A stretch of 64,000 nt of DNA, taken from contig JABWDB010000031.1 of the NCBI GenBank assembly GCA_019614645.1, forward strand, positions 2,790,001 through 2,854,000, in the 5' to 3' direction. Below, in pieces: positions 49,902-61,742 of this stretch. Position numbers and translations under genes: made by a program. Source of the stretch: Stratiolaelaps scimitus. Lineage: Eukaryota; Arthropoda; Arachnida; Mesostigmata; Laelapidae. The notes under the pieces were generated by a model. That model ran no database searches. It had not been told where the DNA came from and worked only from the letters and a program-made list of their open reading frames with translations. How positions within the stretch are numbered: position 1 is the first letter of the stretch; each line of letters starts with the position of its first letter.

Positions 49902-52130
49902 TCACTTATGTGCATATTTTATGATAGTTCCTATTGCGCACGCTGTGTGAACGTGTTGTGCGCGTGATAGTCTCCAGGGGAATAAATCATTAACACATTT
50001 TTTCGTGGTTATAAATTTTGGGAGTATATTCCTTCTGGATTTAGGCGTGGTTTTGACAATATCAAATATTTTTGCAACGATCGTCGGTTGTTTCAACACC
50101 ATTTTTTGAAGCGAGACTATATCTAGGGCGTTAAGACGCTGAAGGACATGTACAATAGTTACATCCTCTTTGTCACATTTACATTTGTATGCCGCTCGTT
50201 TTATAAAATGTTTATACACTTTCGTTAAAAGATCCTGATCTTTCTTGACACCTGGGTGCCAGACCGGCCCAATATAGGTTATCACACTATAGGTTCGACA
50301 TAGGTTCTGAACAGTTTTACGTATAGGTTTGGATCGGCAATTGTGAACGTACGCATTATCCAATTGCTGACTAGCTTTAAGAGCAACGTCTGCAGTATGT
50401 TCAGAGTATTTTAGACTAGTTGATGTGATTATACCTAGATCTCTAATAGCTTTTCGTGATTTAAGTTCTATGCTAACTATGGAGCACTTTTATTTAGTAT
50501 TTCCGCGTCCAAAATCCAGCACGGCGCATTTTTCGATCGAAAGCATGAGATCTAGCTGTCTTGTCCATTCATAAAAATCATGTAGTGCCTTTTGTAGCAC
50601 CAATATCTGCTGAGGCGTATCTACGGGGGCGTGTATTTTAATATCATCAGCATAGACTTTACCAGTTACAGAGGCAGGGAGAGCGTATGTAAGAGAGTTT
50701 ATATACATTATATACATTAAGGGTCCCAGAATCGTTCCTTGGGGGCACCCTGATGTGACGATTGTTCTTTCCGAATACTGTCCATTGACTCGAACTCGAA
50801 AGGTTCTGTTTCGAAGGAAGTCAACGATCCAATCATTACCCGGGGGATTTTCCCGACTCCGAAGTGTGGAAGTATAGCAATTAGTTTTGTATGTGTGACT
50901 CTTTCAAACGCCGATTTGAAGTTGAAGAAGATGTCATCAAAACAGCCCGACGCGTTTATTTCTCTGGCCCAATCGTATCGTGTGTTTATCAGCTGGAACA
51001 CCGCACTTTATCCTGGCCTGTGCGCATATTGGGTTTCACTGATGAGGGATTGGAATTGTCCAATGCCCAAGCCTCTTATTTTTGGGATCGGTCTTAGAGC
51101 CCTTCTTATGTACTGGACATACTATTACTGTGCGGAAAACATATGGAATCGTGACGCTATTGAGTGACTTTCTAAAGACCCAAGAAAGAAGGACACAGAC
51201 CGATAGCCCCAGTTTCTTCATCACGTAGGAAGGTATGTCATCTGGTGTGGAACTTAACTTCGACTGTAGTTCTCGTAGGTGACAGTGAATGTTTTCCGCA
51301 CTTACATCTACGTCGTCTACCTTAGGGGTCCTTCAGGCAGAGCGGGTGGTTCTCTGCTTTGACGTAGCTTTAGCTCATCGTTGCCTGGATACGTTTCTTC
51401 GAAATGCCTTTTTTAGTCTTTCCGCCTTTTCTTCGTCGTCAGTGGTAAAACTACCATCGCTGCGCTGTAGTGAGCTGAGAGTATCGTTAATCACGATCCG
51501 TCTACGAACATAGTTATGGATGGCCTTGTTGCTGGTCGTTGCGGAGGATTGAGTATGTTTTATTATATACTATATTTCATATTGGAGTATGTTTTACTAT
51601 CAGTTCACGAATGTACTGTGCGAATATGTGGTAGAAGGACATCCAATTTGTGTGGTCTAATTCCCATTTCATTCGACCAAAGTTTCCATTTTCTTTCATA
51701 ATTAAGCCCAGAGGTCTCTGATACGGTGGTCTCAGAGCTGCTTGCAAGAGAGAATTGAACGATGTGGTGATCTGATCGTAGAGAATTCGGCAGAACCTTT
51801 ACCTCTGAGACAGAATCACCATTGCATAGAACGATGTCCAGAATTGTCGATGTGGTTTCGACGCGTCTGGGTTCCGATCGGTTACAAGATGCGTCGGTCC
51901 GCGTGTTGCACAGAGTTCCAATAAGAGACTTCCTTTCATGGTTTCGTCGCTAGCTCCCGACTTATCAAACGTCTTCCAGTTTATTTGTGGCTGATTGAAA
52001 TCACCTGCTATTACGACTGCGTGCTCTGTCTCAATCAGTTTGGAGATAATAGTGAAAAAGAAGTGTCGTCTCTCGAATGGATTATTTCAAATGCGGCCTA
52101 TTTCTGAAGACGGCGATATTTACATAAATG
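49902..52130 (-). pseudogene. CR1/Jockey-type LINE relic L2: endonuclease, reverse transcriptase, C-terminus
   Basis: Minus-strand order, right to left. The endonuclease piece has AGDFNQPQINWKTF near 51965-52010 and LRSDHHIVQFSL near 51755-51790 (the GDFN and SDH motifs of APE-type LINE endonucleases). The reverse transcriptase start IPYVFRT..VCPVHKKGSKTD lies near 51090-51150, FNFKSAFERVTHTKL near 50880-50930, and an intact YADDIKIH near 50640-50670. The C-terminal domain is an open 153-codon frame at 49902-50363 (YIGPVWHPGVKKDQDLL...NDLFPWRLSRAQH). Several frameshifts and stops break it, so it is a pseudogene. A second 3' end of the same family lies at 57843-58090. Confidence 0.85.
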
Positions 52131-52214
52131 TTTGCTTGTCATAAAAGTCACAGGAAAAGCCCACACAAATTATATACAGTCCATGCATTAACAGCAATTC
52201 GCGCGGCAATTCGC
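52131..52214. other. junction between LINE relic and family R copy F
   Basis: A short segment with a local duplication (CAATTCGCG twice near 52196 and 52206). It separates the 5' end of the L2 relic from copy F. No TSD was recognised. Confidence 0.5.
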
Positions 52215-52540
52215 GCAGCAGTAGCGCGTGCGGAGCGGGCAAAGCTGAGGAAGTACGCCGCACTCCAAGCAACGCACCTGTTTTCCCCCCTCGCCTTTGA
52301 GACCCTGGGCGGGCACGGCCCTCTCACGGCGAACTTCCTCGAGGGGGTCTACCACAGGTTGATCCGCGCCACCGGGGACAAGCGCGCTGGCTCTTTCCTC
52401 CTGCAGCGCCTGTCCCTCGCTGTGCAGAGAGGCAATGCCATCGCCTTCCTCGGGACGTTGTCGTCCTCACCCCCCCCCCCCCCCCACCCCGATAATCCCT
52501 AGAAATTCCGACCTATTGTAACGTTTAATATATTATAATA
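52215..52540 (+). mobile_element. family R retrotransposon 3' end, copy F
   Basis: The plus strand encodes VARAERAKLRKYAALQATH, then LFSPLAFETLGGHGP, VYHRLIRATGDKRAGSF and LLQRLSLAVQRGNAIAFLG in one open frame (part of 52128-52502). A C-run at about 52470-52485 follows, then AATCCCTAGAAATTCC and an AT-rich 3' UTR. It starts slightly further upstream in the protein than copy E. Near-identity to copy E in inverted orientation suggests both are young, or arose by local duplication. Confidence 0.9.
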
Positions 52541-52589
52541 AATATATATAACAGCAATTATAAACACACAGAATTTTTGAGATTCGGTT

Positions 52590-55080
52590 CCTTCTAGTAT
52601 ACTTCACAGGGCAGCTTTGAATTATTTACAAATACTCTTCCTGACGTCCCGCACAAACACCTTAGCTAATGTAAGGGTTCTAATTTCGCGATCTAGTGAG
52701 CCCCAGATTGCAGGCAATCGGTGTGCAAGAGCATGGTGGCTGAGTTCTCTCACGACGAATGGTCTTTCGAAGGTTGTTGGCCTGCGGTTAGATCTTTTGA
52801 CGACACCGGTGATTGGAAATGCAATATCATGAGGAATTGGCCCTCTCACCATCTTGAAGGCAAGAAGTGCGACATGAACCGTGCCAATCTTAGGCCGCAG
52901 ATCAAATTCCTTAAAAACGCCAGCAGCTGGCGTCTCTGTGAGGTCTACCAAAAACTGCTCTCAGAGCCCCATTCTGAACGATCTCGGTTCTGCGAATGAT
53001 CGTTTTATAACCATCACCCAGATGGGGATCCCGTACCACAGGATAGGTAAAAGCGCTATTCTGTAAACTAAACCTAACCCATCGACGGAAATACCACGCT
53101 CTCTGAGGTGACGGATCGAGGAAATTATCGCATAACACCTGGACAGGAGAGCTTCAAGATGAGCATACGACTTCAGTGTCTCGTGAATGGTTAGACCCAG
53201 ACGTTTGATCGTAGACGACATTAAAACCAGCGCCCCGCAAAGCCACACCGTATCCATCATTGGAGTCCTTCTGTGGTGGGTACAACAGAGAAAGACCCGT
53301 TTTGTTCGTATTCACAACAGGTCTGAACGGCTCCAAGGTCCTCACTACTGCCTCAACCTTCGCCACGACAGCTTGAATATCTGGGTTCAGTTCTGAAGGG
53401 CGTATCCAGAATAGGAGTGAGGTGTCCTCAGCGTAAGCAACAGTCTTACAATAATTGCCAGACGAGATTTTGAGCAGAATGAAATTGATGAAAATGACAA
53501 ACATGAGCGGTTCCAGGACAGACCGTAAAATTGCAGCTCCTTCAATAAACCATTAAGCCTTTACCTTTACCTTTACCCTTGGGGATACCGATGTTAACCG
53601 GACGGCCTAATGTCGCCAACCACAACCGCCTGTTTCCTATCTGAGAGATATGAGTGGAACCGTCTGACAGCTTCAGGCGAGCAGCTAAGGTCGTCTGGCA
53701 TTTGAAAAAAAAAGAAGTGACGCAGGCAGTTGAAGGCGGCCGCCATATCCAAAATTACCCCAAGACAGATCTGACCGTTCTCAATAACGTCGGCGACTTC
53801 CTGCCAGAGATGTGCGAGCTCAGTGGATCGCGCCCGTCGGAAACCAGACTGGCATGCTGAGAAGAAACTCGCCGAGATAAGATACCCTTCGAGCCTGACA
53901 TTACTACCTTCTCGAAGACTTTGGAAAAATAATCAGCAAGCGAGATAGGCCGGTAGTTCGAGGGAATCCTTCGGTCACCTTTATTTTTAAAAAGCGGGAC
54001 AACTCTGGCCATCTTCAACCTTCAAGGAAATACTATAGTTCTAAAGGACGAGCAAGAACCGACAAGGCTAACTTAATAAGTCTACTTGGGATGCCCAAGG
54101 CTCCAACAGTCGAGTTGGCCTTTGTTGAATCCAGTGTCCTCTGCGTTTCCAATAGGATAACCTTTGAGAACGCGAATGTTGAACGCTCACCCGCTCAAAT
54201 AGGTGTCAACTCTGGTCGAAGGTCTTGTTGAGCGGTTATTCCAGGTGCAGTGTCCGAGCCGACAGTAGCACACTGACGGTATAATTCGTCAGCAATAGCC
54301 CGTGGTGTCTCCAAATGTCTAGAGATGGATTCAGGTGTCCAAGCGAGTTCCGCTTTACCCACATGTGGTATTGATAAATCTCCACAATTTAGGAATATTA
54401 CCCTGCAGGTGGGTGAACCGATTTCTGAAAAAGGAAGTCGTGGCAGAACGAAGCTTTCGCTTATACCTGAGAAGACTGTTTTGATAGGCTATCTTAGTCT
54501 CCTGGGAGCCCACCCTAATGTACCCACGGTAGAGTCGTTTACATGATTCCTAAGACGGCGAAGGCCAGCAGAATATTGGGACTTGCACCACTGGAGGAAC
54601 AATCTCTGGATTGACGACAGACCTACCCGTTATAGCAACTGTAACCGGATAGTGAGCAAAAAAACACAGGACCACACCAGACTGCCGCAGAAATATCGAG
54701 GTAGTCCTCACGACTGCAGGCCATATGACCAATGCAGGTGCAGGAAGACGGGCGGGTGACTTTGTCAATGACATGACAGAAGTTTCGGGAGGAGAAGAAC
54801 CCAGAATAACCCTTAGAACATAGGCCATTTAACATATTGACGTTCGAATCACCCGTGAGGATACACGGCAGGAAGCATGAGTTCCAGCATGTCGAGCAGG
54901 GAATCCCTATGTGAGAAATGTCTGGAATAAAAACCAATGAGATAACCCTCAAAATCAACTTTTCTAACGAGGACCCGAACTACGGAGCCAACGTGTGTGT
55001 GGCCTGAGATCCTCTAGCCGCAGTAATCAATCGTTTTTAATTATGTTTTACTCACCACGATCACGTCCAGATAGCATACT
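52590..55080 (-). pseudogene. CR1/Jockey-type LINE relic L1: endonuclease, reverse transcriptase, C-terminus
   Basis: Minus-strand order, right to left. The endonuclease part has PCILTGDSNVNMLNGL near 54820-54850 (the usual GDFN reads GDSN), VIDKVTRPSS near 54750-54780, and a degraded SDHYPV (AHYPVTVAI) near 54630. A linker follows with KANSTVGALGIPSRLIKLA near 54070-54130. The reverse transcriptase reads KMARVVPLFKNKGDRR and PSNYRPISLADYFSKVFEKV at about 53910-54015, GIPKG near 53585, MFVIFINF near 53490, and YAEDTSLLF near 53415-53440 (YADD changed to YAED). The C-terminal frames are 52961-53260 and 52622-52951. It is interrupted by a SINE A tail at 53523-53578 plus frameshifts. No functional protein can be made. 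Confidence 0.87.
53523..53578 (+). repeat. SINE family A, copy 5 (3' tail) inside LINE L1
   Basis: GTAAAATTGCAGCTCCTTCA, then ATAAACCATTAAGCC and three TTTACC-type units. It separates GIPKG from the MFVIFINF block in the host LINE, where an intact element would read on without a gap. The SINE therefore inserted after the LINE. Confidence 0.85.
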
Positions 55081-55129
55081 TCACCCTCAATGAAATCTTC
55101 TAGAGGAAATCCCCTTTTATTTTTATATT

Positions 55130-55900
55130 TTATCGAGAACTAAAGCGTTTGTATATTGCAGTCCCGAAAATAAACTTGATTTTGAAACAGAAACTGAGAC
55201 GTTCTAGTTGACCTGGCTTTCTTAGCCCTTCCGTGCCAGCATTGAAATGAAGTGCCGCGAAATCACTTGAGACAGGGACATTTACCCTATGGAGGCCAGG
55301 AACTTTAAATTCAGGGACGCCGTCCCACATACGACAATCTTTAACATTGATCAAATTTTGGATACTTATATTGACTATTCTATCCATATTGGTCATGTTG
55401 GCGATGGCTAGCGTCATATCGAGTGCACACACCGTAACACCCATGTCGAATACAACGGCAGTTATCTCCAGGGAGCATGTGAGATGAAGTTTGATATACG
55501 GCAGTTATGACTGCAGTCGAGACAGCACACCCCGACCCTCGACTCTCGACTAAACTCGAGCCGTCAACCTCGGCCACCAGCGGTAGAAGCAATTCATCCG
55601 TGGAACATGAGTAGCACACCATCAAACGTTGGTGTACTTATATTAAATAAAGGCAAGGACTTTAGATCATGGGCAAATAGTGATAGAGGCACAGATTTCG
55701 TCGGAAAGTGGTTGGATCTCCGCTGCGTGAAAGAGCCAGTGGCCAACCCCGTCGAAAACCTTTCCATGATCGAAGACCGCATTCAGTAGGCTTTCCGAGC
55801 TGGCCGCCCCACCGAACTTAACTTTAAGCGGCACCTTTGAATTGCCACCATGCAGCTTCCGGAAAAGGCACACTCTGAAATGAAATGCAGCCAACTTATG
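55130..55900 (-). pseudogene. upstream segment of LINE L1: endonuclease N-terminus and possible ORF1 end
   Basis: Minus frame 55130-55444 includes WDGVPEFKVPGLHRVNVPV and GLRKPGQLERL, placed where an endonuclease N-terminal part would lie. Minus frame 55667-55894 reads KVPLKVKFGGAASSESLLNA and FDHGKVFDG, resembling the end of a nucleic-acid-binding ORF1 protein. Both fit one element together with 52590-55080, but these two assignments are weaker than the reverse transcriptase. Stops separate the blocks. Confidence 0.5.
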
Positions 55901-56269
55901 CTTTTGCCCCCTCGTTCAGCTCGTGTAACATTTGACCATTTTTTTATTACATATCAAAATTGGGTCTTTATAATACTTTGATTTACAAAATACCTACGAG
56001 TTAAGCTCTAATATATGTGAAACAGGAGTAGAGGCGCGAGAAAATTAATACATGTAGGTAAATAGTAAATTTGCGAGACTTCGTTTCTGTCCCTATTCGC
56101 ACGTAGGTTGATTAGTCGTTACAAGTTAGTACAATTGGGCCTCTTCATGAATAGCCTTCGTATCAGTTAGTCCAATTGGTTAAGCGTTTTTGCTATTGGT
56201 TAAGCGTTTGATCTGACCATAACTGCAAAGACGCGACTGTTACCATACATAATTGTTTGGCACGCATTA
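55901..56269. other. unassigned DNA
   Basis: No gene. A local duplication of about 20 bp (ATTGGTTAAGCGTTT twice) lies at 56174-56211. Confidence 0.5.
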
Positions 56270-56336
56270 AAGGTCAAGGTTTTATTATTACTTTATTCAA
56301 GGAATTGCAGTTTTACAATGTTCTCTTATATATGAC
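56270..56336 (-). repeat. SINE family A, copy 6 (3' end only)
   Basis: Minus strand: GTCATATATAAGAGAACATT, GTAAAACTGCAATTCCTTGA, ATAAAGTAATAATAAAACC, TTGACCTTTAAT. Diverged and 5'-truncated; it directly precedes repeat D copy 2. Confidence 0.75.
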
Positions 56337-56362
56337 TATTAAGTTCTTTCAAGGGTACAGCC

Positions 56363-56690
56363 TTTCACAGACACCCTATTGACCACAGTAGTTCGTTTAC
56401 AGATCGGAAGCGGACAGAGCTCCTAGAGAGGGAATCCCGGGTAAGAGAGAAGGGAAGCAGCTGAGAGTTAGCTAACCATGCTTGTACGGCAAAGGAGGAT
56501 GTGTGGTGCTCGTGGCTGGGCTACGAGTACACATCTCAGCGCTCCCTTACAGAAGTAACACGCTAGGCGATACCGGGAAGGGCCGTGCTATTGAGCACCG
56601 TTAACAGACGTTTCAGAATAGGGGGAGAGGACGGTCAAGGTGATGTCACGTAAGATTAGAGTGGCAACATACCCTCTTTAAAAAAGAAGG
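56363..56690 (+). repeat. dispersed repeat family D, copy 2
   Basis: Matches 10232-10555 in order and orientation through most of its length, lacking the (CT)n insertion. It ends in GGGGGAGAGGACGGTCAAGG and ...CCCTCTTTAAA, comparable with CCCTTTAAAG in copy 1. Confidence 0.7.
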
Positions 56691-57539
56691 CTACAGAGGG
56701 ACTCTTAAGCTCGAAGTGATTCATTCCAACTTCTGAAATAGAGAATAATGTCTAACGTGTAAAATTGCACTATATATATACATATATTATTTTGGTATCT
56801 ATTACTTCTTTATATCTCTGATGCCCTCAACGAACCTTGACTCGGTACGGTAAGGTTGTCTAATACCATAGCGTGTTATATATGCTAATTTTCGCTAATT
56901 CGGTACACGTTCGGTTGGGGGTAACTATTGCCTGCTGATTCTATATATTAACATAGGTTAATTACCCATCTATAGGACTAATTGGGTGCGACTGCTTTTC
57001 CACGTTTCTGCTCTTCAAAGATACGCTCTACAAATGGTGGATAGACCTAACGGCCCCATGCTGAATCGGTGTATACTTGAATAACGTTTCCAGTTTTAGA
57101 TCTCCAGCCAATCTAGGTATTATATGTCGCTCCTGAGCACTCAGCGGGTCAATGATACCGTACATTAGACACAGAAATTTCATTCGCGGATGTTCATTGA
57201 ACGCAGGTTTAGGTGCCTAGGGAAAAATTATAATAGAAGCTCTGTCGCAAGCGGCGACAAGGTTAAGTTGCGCCAATGGTTAACTACGGGAACAACTTAG
57301 AGTTCTGTCTAAATATACGAACTCGGAGATTATAATAATAAATGCATAAGAAATAAGGCTTATTTTAAGCGTTATGTTTGGCAGTAGCCACAATGACTCT
57401 TCATGATGTTTTTATGGATGTACTGTGATTCATAATTGATATGTGATACACCCTAATATCTGGGCATTATCACTGTAGGTAGCATTTGCACAAAAGGTAC
57501 CACATCATTAATAATTAGCACATTATGAAAAGATAACAA
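56691..57539. other. unassigned AT-rich DNA
   Basis: Nothing recognisable. A short (TA)n-like stretch lies near 56770-56788. Confidence 0.5.
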
Positions 57540-57730
57540 CAACCTGAAATTCCTCTGAAAATTCGCCTGGAGCCATAACGCTTCTCAAAGCAGGTTTCAA
57601 GAAATTGGCGAACAACTCGATGTTCGTCGAAACACTGCTAGGATATCCCAGGTTCAAATATGAACGACAAAACACGACCTGGACAACCACGGTACAGCCG
57701 AATCGAGCTATAGGAAATATAACGATGCCA
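57540..57730 (+). pseudogene. possible Tc1-like transposase helix-turn-helix fragment
   Basis: Plus-strand frames give AITLLKAGF and, after a shift, FQEIGEQLDVRRNTARISQV. These resemble the N-terminal helix-turn-helix of Tc1/mariner-type transposases (…AG.S..EIA..LGVS..TV.RI…). A stop follows within a few codons and no catalytic domain was found downstream. The match is short, so this is tentative. Confidence 0.35.
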
Positions 57731-57842
57731 GAGTATCTATGGAAGCCTTGAGTGTCTCAGGCCCTCTTCAGGTTTGGGTGAAACCGGTGGCGGTTAGGGG
57801 TTAGTTCCAGGGAGCTTGCGAGCTCGATCTCCATTTTATTGA

Positions 57843-58090
57843 GAGAACAATGAACTTTGTGATATATAATAATAATGATAATAATAGTTAACGCTTAATT
57901 TCAAAGGTCGGTTTAACAATATGTAAGTTGGCTGCCATGTGTTTGCCAAGAAGAAGTCATATGTTGTGAAAGAGCTACCCCTCGTGTAGGGCGCGAGACA
58001 CTCTCCAGGGAAATAAGTCATTTACACATTGTTTCTTAGCTATGAATTTAGGTAAGATCTTTATGCCAACTCTGGTAGTCCTCACAGTCA
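57843..58090 (-). mobile_element. LINE L2 3' end, second copy
   Basis: The minus strand reads a degraded ILPKFIA and QCVNDLFPW (shifted frame), matching NILPKFITTKKCVNDLFPWR in the L2 relic at about 49970-50035. It continues beyond the point where L2 is cut off by copy E, through TTYDFFLANTWQPTYILLNR, into a 3' end with ATT-type repeats (plus strand TAATAATAATGATAATAATAG at about 57869-57888). CR1-like elements commonly end in short tandem repeats, which fits. Confidence 0.75.
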
Positions 58091-58643
58091 GACCAAACAT
58101 TGCACTCATTAGCATGGGAAGATGTTTGCCAATACAAACATATGTACGCGTATATCAAAGCATTCGCCGTGAATGCTTTTTGCCACAATGGATACAACAG
58201 AGAGCTAGCATGAGACGGAGACGTAGCTTTCTCTGGGCAGAAATTGACCATAGACTGTCACGACTAGCGTTCCTGCCCTCAAGAAGGCAAGAGAAAATTT
58301 ACCAAATTACTCATAATATCTCTTTCTTTCATTCATTTTAATAGAAAAAAAATCGCATCCAACGCATCGCTACGTATATCGCATCAAACAACATGCATAG
58401 CATTTTCATTTTGCATCGCATACTGCTAAGACCAAAATGGATTTAAAACCATCGAAACCAGAACAATCTGACACAACCTATATCCCACCCAGTCTGCATG
58501 TGATACATATATCTGTATGAGGTCACCGGTTCGCTGAGCTGAATGATACGCGAAGTCGGCACGAAAACTTCGAATCACAGCTGCACGAGCTGGCCAATTC
58601 AGCGAAAAGTTTTACAACTCAATCGAGTTAACCAGGTGGCAAT

Positions 58644-58645
<2 letters not shown>

Positions 58646-58674
<29 letters not shown>

Positions 58675-58676
58675 GT
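58646..58676. repeat. (CT)n microsatellite
   Basis: About 30 bp of CT with one TTT interruption. The reverse type, (GA)n, is at 32332-32359. Confidence 0.95.
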
Positions 58677-59014
58677 TTTTCCCACTCATTATCGTCGTCG
58701 TGATCGGCGGAGTTTCGGTTGCACTGCTGCTGTGGTGGCTACTTGCGGCTGGGAGACGGAACTTTATTGTGCGTCTCCTGGCCGAAATGCACTGAGATAG
58801 CCGAGAGCATCGGGCAGACGACCTTCGCAACATATCGGTTGTCGATGTCTTTTAATTTGAACGCTCTGAACACTTCGATAACCCTTCAAGTGGAACGAGG
58901 AGGTGACTACCGAAAAGTTAGACTCACATGGCTATAAGGAGCCAGTCAGCCGATAATGAAGGGCAATGTAAAGCGCCAGATTTAGCAATAATGGGATTCA
59001 CACACACCCACCCA

Positions 59015-59015
<1 letters not shown>

Positions 59016-59065
<50 letters not shown>

Positions 59066-59066
59066 T
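59016..59066. repeat. compound microsatellite (TA)n(GT)n
   Basis: An uninterrupted TA run of about 36 bp followed by GTGTGTGTGTG. It is one of the longest of about twenty dinucleotide runs in the window. Confidence 0.95.
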
Positions 59067-61494
59067 CTGCTTACAAAATAGTCGTTTAGATGTGGGGTCA
59101 AGCAACCGATAACATTATATGTCATGTGCCTTATGGAGCAATTGGAAACTTACATAACGCAAGTATGAGAACCAATGCCGATTAATGCAATGTCCAACCA
59201 TTAGCCCAAACGCCAATCCGGAGGAATGAGATGATGATGATCTCAGATCTCATCGTCTGTAATTGTACTTCAAAAAAACCACAGTAGAGAGTACACGCAC
59301 CCGCTTGTGTTGTCCGTTACACCAGGTACTATTATAGATAGCAGAACCTCTCGCAGGACTTGTCAGGTAGCTTGTCTCACCCACACGACTCCCACCAGCC
59401 GAGACAATCACGTCCGGCCTTCCCTATACGACCTGGCACCCCCATGATTTCCACATACAGAACGTTGTATTCTGAGAACAAAAAAAACGGATGAATAACT
59501 GTACAACTTAAAGTTGGTTAAAGTCCACCTGTTTATCACCTGCTTGTCTACGAATAGCTGAGTAATCCTTCTCGTGTCCTAGTCATCGAGAAACTCATAT
59601 TTCGAAGTGTTTTATTGGAGGTCACTCCAACACTTCATTTCACGAAACTCTTGCGTGCCGCTTTCGGACGAGTTCATAGCTTCTCTCGACTGAGGTTTCA
59701 ACTATGAAATTCCCAGGATGGACAGGTCAATCAGCGAAGTCGGCCAGCAAAGCAATTGCTCCCGACACACACCCCATTTTCGTATAATATCAGACGCTTG
59801 CGAAATGATAACTGCTGCCTTGGATTCTTTCCTCTGATGAAAAGAACCTATTTGATAATGCTGACCTGGGATAGTCGTCCATCATCGGCCACATCCCTAA
59901 GACAAGGTACCCAGAGCCGTTGCTAAATCATTGACAGAACGCGGACAGATAGAGAATAAGGGCCCACGGGAGCGGAAGTTGTCAGCAGAAATTCTGCAAA
60001 CGAATGTATTAAATACCTCGATCACACGTCTCTGATTGACAGTTCCGTTGACGGTTGGTGTCATAAATGTCAGAGGTGGAGGTGGGTATCAAGGCGGGTC
60101 GAATGCTCAAATCATGTACGAGCGCTAAACATAGATATTTTGCTCACCGTTAGTCAGGGCATGCTGTCGTCCACTTATGCCGCAATTCTTCTCTATTTGA
60201 GAGGATCTGGAGTTGTAATATTATCGACACAAATACATCTGCTCTTTGGCTGTATTTCTCAACAGATTACTCAGGTTTTTCGACTTTTTCAGACTCTGCG
60301 CGAAATATCGTCGAGTTCAATTTAGGCAACGCGCTCAAATCACACCCATCATGCTTGCTAGCGGTTATGGCTTCAGAAATTATACGAGTAGATAGCCGAC
60401 AAGCCGACAGGGATTTTCGTGGATTCGACTTGCCACATTATTCGATGCCTAGTTTCGCTTGATCGGGCGGTACATGATGCAGCCGCCTTCGACACCAACG
60501 ATGACATAAGTACCGCCTTTGTCATCTACGATATGCCAAAAAGTCATGTTGGTGTATCATCAACGTAAAAATGAACTCGTTAAATATTGTATTGTAATAT
60601 TCGAAATAGGGCAGGTTACGTCTTAACATATATTACAATATGTTTATTATATTAAAAAAACAAGAACAAAACTGTTCCTATCCTACAGTGATCAAGGTGT
60701 GTGTGTGTGTGTGTTTGTGTGTATCCGGCATGAGTATCACCCAATTTTATGTCGTTTAAGAAGGTAAACATTAGAAATCTCATAATGTCTCAGGTCTTTT
60801 GTCACTTTCGGGCACAACCCAACGGGCAGCTGTCACTGTTCGTGATGTTTCGTGAAAGGGAATTCAAATATTCGAGTCTCATATAATTGTCACTGGCTAT
60901 TTACATTTTGAATTTGTTGCAAAGCAGTTCTTTGCTCGGTCCATGATTTTATATGGTACAAGGTTGTTACGGTTTAGCAGACGTCTATCTTACGTTATTT
61001 GCTTCACCATCAAGAAACAGAGAAAGCATCATACGGACATATTGTATAGTGCGAATAGTTTGCGAGTAGCGAGGTTTCAGGGCTCAATCAAGATTTCCTG
61101 TAGAGTTTCGCGGTGCGTTTTCTTTTCGCGTCTGGCGGAGATTCAATTTCCGAGGACGAGTAGATGCCCGAATTTCTTCGTATAGGTATCCCGTAAGCAG
61201 AACCGTGAACGTTAAATGTTGGCTGTGGATCAGCCCGGAAAATTGACTAGATATCCCATGAATAGAGTTCCACCATTTGGTAAGTGGTCAAACAGGGTAC
61301 CAGTCTGCTGTGCCAATCCATCCTGCGAGCACGGCCCTGTTTAAAGCATAATCCTGTATTCTTCTTGTTCGGCCGATCAAGACCACCTGTACGAATTCAC
61401 GTGACCTCGTGAAACATTATCATAAACTATTATTTTATGCCTAAGGTCCGCCTTTCCTTAGTCCAGCTTATGACTACATGGTGGCCATTTCTTA

Positions 61495-61742
61495 GTTGTT
61501 GTTTCGAGCTGATCCTCAGCTGTTCCCCTATCTGACAGGTCTCAGCTCTTAACCTTTTAGGTATTACTATGAGGACCTGTCGGGGCCACCTTTGCTTATT
61601 CTCTTCCTTACTCGTACCTGGCGAGAATCTTCAGATTAAGAAAGATGATAAAAAAACTATAAGGATTCTACGCGTCTGACAGAATTTGAGCCCACGTCCC
61701 TCCGGCGTACCAGTCCAAGACGCTCACCACAAGACCATCCAC
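61495..61742 (-). repeat. tRNA-derived SINE, family C, copy 3, with 12-bp target duplication
   Basis: Minus strand: head GTGGATGGTCTTGTGGTGAG, B-box-like GTGGGCTCAAATTCTGTCAG about 40 nt later, the shared body, and a short A/C-rich end. The flanks GGCCATTTCTTA (61483-61494) and GGCCATCTCTTA (61743-61754) match at 11 of 12 positions, a convincing target-site duplication that sets the ends of the element. Confidence 0.9.

Larger units (their letters stand above)
58091..61482. other. unassigned DNA with microsatellites
   Basis: No recognised gene. Open frames at 58042-58341, 58543-58800 and 60943-61185 have no known motif. Simple repeats: (CT)n at 58646-58676, (TA)n followed by (GT)n at 59016-59066, and (GT)n at 60697-60722. 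Confidence 0.45.

Noticed and set aside
52721..53066. plus-strand frames over LINE L1
   Set aside because: Antisense shadows of the LINE C-terminal region.
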